DNA of 64,000 nt from Magnetofaba australis IT-1 (lineage in GTDB: Bacteria > Pseudomonadota > Magnetococcia > Magnetococcales > Magnetococcaceae). The translations under genes and the position numbers were made by a program. Positions 59,055-64,000 of the stretch are shown piece by piece. The notes beneath the pieces are model-generated. The model worked only from the letters and a program-made list of their open reading frames with translations. It had not been told where the DNA came from and did no database searches. How positions within the stretch are numbered: position 1 is the stretch's first letter; each line of letters begins with the position of its first letter. The stretch spans positions 434,001 to 498,000 of the forward strand of contig NZ_LVJN01000015.1 of assembly GCF_002109495.1 (NCBI RefSeq), in the 5' to 3' direction.

Positions 59055-60023
59055 TCAGGGCGTCCACACCAGTCGGAAACCGACGTCGTCCAAGCGGTGT
59101 TTGGGGCTCCAGTCGTTGCGTTTGCTGGCGCGCGCATCCAGAGCTTTGCTGCGCCAACTGCCGCCGCGCACCACCCGGCTGGGACTGCTCTGCGGGCCGA
59201 CCGGGTTGTCGCGTGGACTGTAGAGATAGTAGTGCGGGGCGAAGCGATCCCGGGTCCACTCCCAGACATTGCCCAAGGTATCGTAAAGGCCCCAATCGTT
59301 GGGAGTGAAGCGGCCCGTCGGCGCGCTCACCAGATAGCCGTCATTACAGGCGTAATCGGCGCCGGGACCGCGTTTGAGCGCAGTGGGGGCGGGCGGGTCG
59401 CTGATGTTGGCGTAGCGGCACATCAACTCTTTGGTCTCGCCCCAGTGGCGCACACTCTTGCCGCCAGCGCGCGCGGCGTACTCCCACTGCGCCTCGGTAG
59501 GCAGGTCGAAGCGCCCCGGATGCAGGGTGTTGAGCCACTTGGCGTAGTTCACCGCGTCCAGCCAGGAGAGCATCACCGCCGGGTGTTGATCGCGGTCCAG
59601 GGAGAAGCCTTTGGCGCTGCCGCTGTCATGCTCGGGGCGCCACAGGCGAAACTGCGCGTTGCTCACCTCCAGGGTGGCGACCCAGAACGGGTCCAGACAC
59701 ACCTCGTGGGCGGGGCGTTCGTTATTGGGTTCGCCCAGATCATAGCCCATGGTGAAGCAGCCGGCGGGGGCTTTGACGAAGGTGAGGCCGGTGGTGGGCT
59801 CGGTCCAGCGGTCGGGCGGGTTTTGCCACGCCAGCACCCGCTCTTCAGCGGCCTTTTGCTCGACTTGCTGTGTTGGCGAAGGCTCGCCGGTGAGCAGATC
59901 GATCTTTGGGTCGCTCAAAGCGCATCCGGCCAGCAGGACGAGCCCGGCGACGGTGGTGATGAGGCGAAGCGACGCGCGGCGCGCGGCGTGGGAGGTTGTC
60001 CGAGGCAAAGTGCGTTGACGCAT
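59055..60023 (-). CDS. SUMF1/FGE-domain lipoprotein
   Basis: This 322-residue lipoprotein has a lipobox LVLLAGCAL and a formylglycine-generating-enzyme-like domain (about 80-322). The domain contains FVKAPAGCFTMGYDLGEPNN, WLDAVNYAKWLN, RFDLPTEAQWEYAARAGG, LYDTLGNVWEWTRDRF, RVVRGGSWR and a terminal VGFRLVWTP. Many bacterial members lack FGE activity and act as binding or structural domains. It heads the minus-strand EPS gene set, so a role at the envelope in polymer handling is plausible but unproven. Confidence 0.88.
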   Translation of the reverse strand: MRQRTLPRTTSHAARRASLRLITTVAGLVLLAGCALSDPKIDLLTGEPSPTQQVEQKAAEERVLAWQNPPDRWTEPTTGLTFVKAPAGCFTMGYDLGEPNNERPAHEVCLDPFWVATLEVSNAQFRLWRPEHDSGSAKGFSLDRDQHPAVMLSWLDAVNYAKWLNTLHPGRFDLPTEAQWEYAARAGGKSVRHWGETKELMCRYANISDPPAPTALKRGPGADYACNDGYLVSAPTGRFTPNDWGLYDTLGNVWEWTRDRFAPHYYLYSPRDNPVGPQSSPSRVVRGGSWRSKALDARASKRNDWSPKHRLDDVGFRLVWTP

Positions 60024-60149
60024 GGTCTATCCAGAAGCAGTCGCGGTGAAGATGGCGCAGCGCCGAAACAGACGCGCAATTCTCTATACTAATGCAATAT
60101 GGACGGATTCCAAATGGTTGCCGTGCGTTTACAGCTTCAGGCGGGCGAA

Positions 60150-61397
60150 TCAGCCGCCGCTAGCCTCGACTTCAACGGGCTCCGGGCGGGCGTGGGCCCA
60201 GGTCAGGATGCCCAGCGCCAGCGCGCCCAGCAGGGCGAAGCCGCCGATGAGCGGGGTGGCGGCGCCGTCGTAGGATTGCCCAATCAGCGTTCCCAGGGTG
60301 ACGGAGACAAAGGTGGAGAACGCCCCCACCACGGCGGCGGCGACCCCGGCCATGTGGCCGAAGGGGGCCATGGCCATGGCGTTGGCGTTGCCAAACACAA
60401 AGCCCATACAGAAAAACGACACCCCGCCCCACAGCATCAGCCCGGTCAGCGAGAGCGGCGCATGGCCCAGATAGAGGGCGCACCACGTCACTGTGGAGAG
60501 GGTGGTGAACACGCCGATGGCCGAGCGGGTGAGCTTCTGCACCTCAAACCGCCGCAACAGGCGGGAGTTGGTGATGGAGCCCGCGCCGATGCACAGCGCC
60601 AAGGCGCCGAAGTAGAGTGGGAACTTCTCGCCCAGGCCGAACTGCTCCTGCAACAGCTGCTGCGCCGAGGTCAGGTAGCCGACGAAGGCGCCGAAGGAGA
60701 GCCCGGCCACCACCATGTAGGCCAGGGAGCGGCGGTGGGCGAACACCGAGCGCGCCTCGCGTAGGGTCTGCCGCAGGGAGAAGGGGACGCGACGCGCGGC
60801 GGGCAGGGTCTCCGGCTGGCGCAGGGCGAACCAAGTGAGAGTCAACAGTCCCATCAGCAGCAGCATGGCGAAGATGGCGCGCCACGGCGCCACCAGCAGA
60901 ATCACTTGTCCCAACGCCGGCGCCAGGGCCGGGGTGAGGATGAACACCGCCATGATCAGCGACATGATGCGCGCCATCTCCGGCCCCAGGTATTGATCGC
61001 GCACCAGCGCCAGGGTGATGGTGCGCGGACTGGCCACGCCCAAGCCCTGTAGGAAGCGCCCGGCCAGCATGGCCGGAAAGCTCTGCGCGCTCATGCAGGC
61101 GATGCTGCCCAGCAGGAACAGCCCCAGGCCGGTGTAGATGGCCGGTTTGCGCCCCAACGCGTCGGCCATGGGGCCGTAGAGCAGTTGGCCGAAACCAAAG
61201 CCCAGAAACAGCGCCGAGATCACCAGTTGATTGCTGTTGGCGTCGGGCGAGCCGAGAGTGTGGCCGATCTGCGCCAGGGCGGGCAGCATGGCGTCGATGG
61301 AGAGCGCCACCATGGACATCAGCGCCGCCATCAGCAGGATGAATTCAGCGGAAGCGCGGGGCGGAGCGGGGCGCGAAGGGGCGGCGGGTGCGTTCAT
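60150..61397 (-). CDS. Bcr/CflA-type MFS efflux transporter
   Basis: This 415-residue major facilitator protein has 12 predicted helices. MVALSIDAMLPALAQIG and FGFGQLLYGPMADALGRKPAIY match motif A of the DHA1 Bcr/CflA group, and RFLQGLGVASPRTITLALVRD lies in helix 4. It exports drugs or small metabolites by proton exchange. It is transcribed alone, divergent from the ACP gene; its substrate is unknown. Confidence 0.92.
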   Translation of the reverse strand: MNAPAAPSRPAPPRASAEFILLMAALMSMVALSIDAMLPALAQIGHTLGSPDANSNQLVISALFLGFGFGQLLYGPMADALGRKPAIYTGLGLFLLGSIACMSAQSFPAMLAGRFLQGLGVASPRTITLALVRDQYLGPEMARIMSLIMAVFILTPALAPALGQVILLVAPWRAIFAMLLLMGLLTLTWFALRQPETLPAARRVPFSLRQTLREARSVFAHRRSLAYMVVAGLSFGAFVGYLTSAQQLLQEQFGLGEKFPLYFGALALCIGAGSITNSRLLRRFEVQKLTRSAIGVFTTLSTVTWCALYLGHAPLSLTGLMLWGGVSFFCMGFVFGNANAMAMAPFGHMAGVAAAVVGAFSTFVSVTLGTLIGQSYDGAATPLIGGFALLGALALGILTWAHARPEPVEVEASGG

Positions 61398-61622
61398 TGG
61401 TCAAACGGGTCCAGCGGAGAGTGGCGCGGCCGACCTTGGCTGCGCAGGAGCCGTCCATCATACACCTTTATAAATGCATTGGCTCCCGCTGTTTGGGATT
61501 CGTCCGCGTTGAGGAAGTTTCCCGCAGTGATCTGCGTAGAGGTCTCCCTGCCGGGCGCGAAGCGGGCAGCCCTCTTGCCGATATCGAGAGATGTTGTTAC
61601 AAAGACTAAGGGAAAATGCGGC

Positions 61623-61666
61623 GGTTGGCGTGATCCAACCGGGGTAACGCCCCGCCGGAACGGGGC
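61623..61666 (+). promoter_or_regulatory. Two tandem hairpins in the leader of the ACP gene
   Basis: GGTTGG (61623-61628)/CCAACC (61635-61640) and GCCCCG (61649-61654)/CGGGGC (61661-61666) are perfect 6-bp stems with six-base loops. They are separated by eight bases and end 19 bases before the ACP start. The rest of the 288-base divergent gap 61398-61685 shows no gene. A structured leader or attenuator is possible. Confidence 0.4.
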
Positions 61667-61685
61667 TCTACGGTAAGGTGGCGGT

Positions 61686-61985
61686 ATGGCGCAGAATCGG
61701 GATGTGGTGGAGCAGGCGGTGTATGCGGCGCTGGGCGCGGTCAATGATGAGTTGCCGCCGCAGCAGGCGTTGCCCCTGGAGGCGGAGACCGTGTTGCTGG
61801 GCGAAACCTCGCCGCTGGGGTCGCTGCAGTTGGTGAATCTGATCCTGGCCGCCGAGTCCGACCTGGAGCAGAAGCTGGGGGTGACCCTGGCGCTCACCGA
61901 CCATGAAGAGATCTTTGACGATCCCGGTCCCCTCAATACGGTCTCTACGCTGATTGACTGGATCCTGCAGGTGATGAATGACTGA
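61686..61985 (+). CDS. Acyl carrier protein-like protein
   Basis: This 99-residue four-helix carrier protein has the phosphopantetheine-type site at SPLGSLQLVNLIL, which reads GSL where DSL is canonical; the Ser is kept. It is followed by an acidic LTDHEEIFDDPGPLNTVSTL helix. It carries a thioester-bound group for the FkbH-like enzyme encoded next. AAGGTGG precedes ATG 61686, and the stop overlaps the next start by eight bases. Confidence 0.82.
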   Translation: MAQNRDVVEQAVYAALGAVNDELPPQQALPLEAETVLLGETSPLGSLQLVNLILAAESDLEQKLGVTLALTDHEEIFDDPGPLNTVSTLIDWILQVMND

Positions 61986-63696
61986 ATCGGCCCCGCACGC
62001 GGCGGCGCCCTTTTCGCTGCTGCTGGTCTCCGACTTCAATGTCGGTTCGCTGGTGGGGCTGCTCAATAACGCCCCCTCCAGTCGTCCCCTGCAAGCCCGC
62101 GCCGCTCCTTTCGGGCAGGCGATTCCCACTCTCTTACAACTGGCCCAGAGCGCCCAGCCGCAGCACGACGCGCTGCTGGCGTGGAGCCGCGCCGAGGCGA
62201 TCAGCCCCGCTTACGCCGCGCTGCTGGCTGGCGATCCCGGCGCGCTGGCGGACCTGGACGCCGACGTGGAGGCCTTCGCCGCGCGCCTGCTGGCCGCGCG
62301 CGCTGGCGCCAGCGCGATTCTGGTCCCCACTTGGACCCGCCCCTGGAGCGAGCGCGGCCTGGGCCTGATGGATATGAGCGCGCCCGATGGCGCAGGGGCG
62401 GCGCTGCTGCGCATGAATGCGCGTCTGCTGGAGCGACTGAGTGGAGAGCGCGGCGTCTACCTGCTGGATGCGGCGCGCTGGCAGGCGGCGGTGGGGCCCG
62501 ACGCCATCAATCCCCGCCAGTGGTACCTGACCAAATCCCCCTTCGCAAATCCACTGTTCAAACTGGCCGCCCAGGAGATCGCCAACGCTCTGCAGGCGCT
62601 CATGGAGACCCCGCGCAAGCTGGTGGTGGTGGATCTGGACAATACCCTGTGGGGCGGCATCGTCGGTGAAGTGGGGCCGCTCAACGTCACCCTGGGCGGA
62701 CACAGCCCGGTGGGTGAGGCGTTTGTGGATTTTCAGCGCGGCCTGCTGGCGTTGCGGCGACGCGGCGCGCTGCTGGCCATCTGTAGCAAGAATCAGGAGT
62801 CGGTGGCGCTGGAGGCCATCGCCAACCACCCGGAGATGGCGCTGAGGCCGGACGACTTCTCCGCCTGGCGCATCAATTGGGAGGATAAGGCCGCCAATAT
62901 CGCCGATATCGCCGCCGAGTTGAATCTGGGGCTGCAGTCGGTGGTGTTTCTGGATGACTCGCGCGGTGAGCGCGAGCGGGTGCGCGCGGCGCTGCCGGAG
63001 GTCCTGGTCCCGGATCTGCCGGAGAGCCCCATGCTCTACCGCCGCCTGCTTGATGGCCTGCACTGCTTTGACAGCGCGCAGATGACTGCTGAGGATCGCC
63101 AACGCAGCCAGATGTATGAGACCGAGCGTCAGCGCCAAGCGGGACGGGCGCAAGTGGGCGATCTGTCGGCGTGGCTGGCGTCGCTGGAGATGGTGGTGGA
63201 GGTGGCGCCGCTGAACCCGGACAATCTGCCGCGCGCCGCGCAACTCCTCAACAAGACCAATCAGATGAACCTGCGCACCCGGCGCATGAGCGAAGCGGAG
63301 TTGAGCGCCTGGGCGGCGCAACCGCAGTGCGCGATGTGGGTGTTCCGCGTGGCCGACAAGTTCGGCGATCTGGGCGTCGTGGCGCTGCTGGGGGTGGAGA
63401 TTGAGGGCGATACCGCCCAGGTGAGCGATTTTGTGGTCAGTTGCCGGGCGTTCCAGCGCGGATTGGAGGAGACCATGCTCGCCTATGCCCTGGAGCAGCT
63501 GCGCGGCCGCTCGGGCGCAACCTCCGCCGTGGCGCAGTGCCGCGCCGAGTTTCTGCCCACCGCCAAAAACGCGCCCTGCCTGGAGTTTTGGACCAAACGC
63601 TCGAGTTTTGCTCAGGAAACCGAGCGTTGTTTTACCTATTCTCTCTCGGCCAGTTTGCCAATTCCCGCCCATGTTCGTTGTCGCGAAAGCGGCTGA
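61978..63696 (+). CDS. FkbH-like HAD-IIIC protein
   Basis: This 572-residue protein has an N-terminal SGNH-like region (about 10-200) and a HAD phosphatase-type domain (about 213-370). The HAD nucleophile lies in LVVVDLDNTLWGGIVGE, with LLAICSKNQESV and VVFLDDSRGERERVR. A C-terminal GNAT-like domain (about 395-550; LLNKTNQMNLRTRRMSEAEL, DFVVSCRAFQRGLEETML) follows. FkbH proteins move a glyceryl group from 1,3-bisphosphoglycerate onto an ACP. The preceding ACP gene fits that role exactly, so the pair may make glyceryl-ACP or a related unit. Confidence 0.93.
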   Translation: MTESAPHAAAPFSLLLVSDFNVGSLVGLLNNAPSSRPLQARAAPFGQAIPTLLQLAQSAQPQHDALLAWSRAEAISPAYAALLAGDPGALADLDADVEAFAARLLAARAGASAILVPTWTRPWSERGLGLMDMSAPDGAGAALLRMNARLLERLSGERGVYLLDAARWQAAVGPDAINPRQWYLTKSPFANPLFKLAAQEIANALQALMETPRKLVVVDLDNTLWGGIVGEVGPLNVTLGGHSPVGEAFVDFQRGLLALRRRGALLAICSKNQESVALEAIANHPEMALRPDDFSAWRINWEDKAANIADIAAELNLGLQSVVFLDDSRGERERVRAALPEVLVPDLPESPMLYRRLLDGLHCFDSAQMTAEDRQRSQMYETERQRQAGRAQVGDLSAWLASLEMVVEVAPLNPDNLPRAAQLLNKTNQMNLRTRRMSEAELSAWAAQPQCAMWVFRVADKFGDLGVVALLGVEIEGDTAQVSDFVVSCRAFQRGLEETMLAYALEQLRGRSGATSAVAQCRAEFLPTAKNAPCLEFWTKRSSFAQETERCFTYSLSASLPIPAHVRCRESG

Positions 63697-63779
63697 AATA
63701 AAATGCGTGCGGGGTCAGGCGGCGCAGATGTTGCAGACGATATTTCTCATTATCATCTGTCGGAACGAGAGGCGTTCGG

Positions 63780-64000
63780 GTGCTGAGATTTCTGAAATTT
63801 TCGCTGATTTGGCTGATCATATTGGCTGTTTTTCTGGAACTGGCCAACGCTCTGTTCCTGCATGTTCTGTTGCCTGGGCAAAGAGGCTATTTCCGCAGTT
63901 CGTCGCAAGCCCTGCCCCACCATTGGCTGGTGGAGGAGTTCCCGGGAACGGAAATCACCATCCGCCAAGGACGTCGGGTCACGCCGCAACCGCAGGGGCG
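63780..64000 (+). CDS. Membrane-anchored protein of unknown family, 3' end outside window
   Basis: GTG 63780 follows GAGAGG and opens a frame that continues past the right edge (73 codons visible). It starts with one strong membrane helix (LKFSLIWLIILAVFLELANA) and continues into a polar region (HHWLVEEFPGTEITIRQGRR). Such single-anchor proteins often follow ACP-FkbH pairs as SGNH/GDSL-type acyltransferases or hydrolases. That is only suggested by context; no catalytic motif is yet visible. Confidence 0.55.
   Translation, partial: MLRFLKFSLIWLIILAVFLELANALFLHVLLPGQRGYFRSSSQALPHHWLVEEFPGTEITIRQGRRVTPQPQG

Noticed and set aside
59055-59200. SUMF1 C-terminus as the variable region of a diversity-generating retroelement
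   Set aside because: The fold is a known target type (RVVRGGSW...VGFRLV), but no reverse transcriptase gene or template repeat copy is seen anywhere in the window.
1-64000. CRISPR arrays
   Set aside because: No regularly spaced direct repeats with unique spacers and no cas genes were seen; the only regular repeats are within coding regions (CheB-CheR coiled coil and TonB linker).

Overview
The window is GC-rich proteobacterial chromosome. The dnaG-rpoD-tRNA(CAT) order, the style of the tRNA and the density of PAS, GGDEF-EAL and hybrid-kinase genes suggest an alphaproteobacterium-like lineage, possibly a magnetotactic coccus (Magnetococcales). That placement is inference; no rRNA or lineage marker was available to test it.

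Layout. 1-2.9 kb: the 3' end of a DnaG-like primase gene, rpoD with a very acidic insert, and a tRNA with anticodon CAT. 2.9-9.7 kb: remains of a tRNA-targeted integrative element. It holds a P4-type integrase, a cargo gene split by a complete IS3-family element (removing the IS restores a 269-codon frame), a truncated AlpA-like leader gene, and a complete IS21-type istAB element with three terminal repeats. The two flanks of the IS21 element belong to different broken genes, so the far end of the island was probably deleted. 9.9-17.7 kb: a membrane PAS histidine kinase facing a 1675-residue REC-CheB-CheR-PAS-GGDEF-EAL protein. 17.9-20.9 kb: cytochrome b561, YceI and LigB-type dioxygenase in one operon, divergent from a LysR regulator. 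21-27.4 kb: a VWA lipoprotein and two hybrid kinases. 27.5-34.1 kb: one long operon with a TonB-dependent receptor (broken in a G7 run), a DUF4198-like periplasmic protein, a NapH/CcoG-like polyferredoxin, a CcdA/DsbD-like membrane protein, TonB, ExbB and ExbD. 34.4-38.5 kb: a MASE1 multi-PAS hybrid kinase.

38.8-60 kb is an exopolysaccharide locus. The plus strand runs BY-kinase-like ATPase, Wza, Wzz, secreted heparinase-like lyase, Wzx, Wzy, three glycosyltransferases, a glycosyltransferase fused to a heparinase II/III domain, and a WecB/TagA transferase, mostly with overlapping stop and start codons. The minus strand, converging on it, runs SUMF1 lipoprotein, polysaccharide deacetylase, ATP-grasp ligase and WcaJ-type initiating transferase. 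Together they can start, build, flip, polymerise, modify, trim and export a capsule or EPS. 60.1-61.4 kb is a Bcr/CflA-type transporter. 61.7-64 kb starts an ACP, FkbH-like and membrane-anchored protein cluster that may load and transfer a glyceryl or acyl group.

The most notable items are the GT4-lyase fusion, the TonB plus membrane-redox operon, the single-chain chemotaxis/c-di-GMP protein, and the island whose history can be read from its IS borders.
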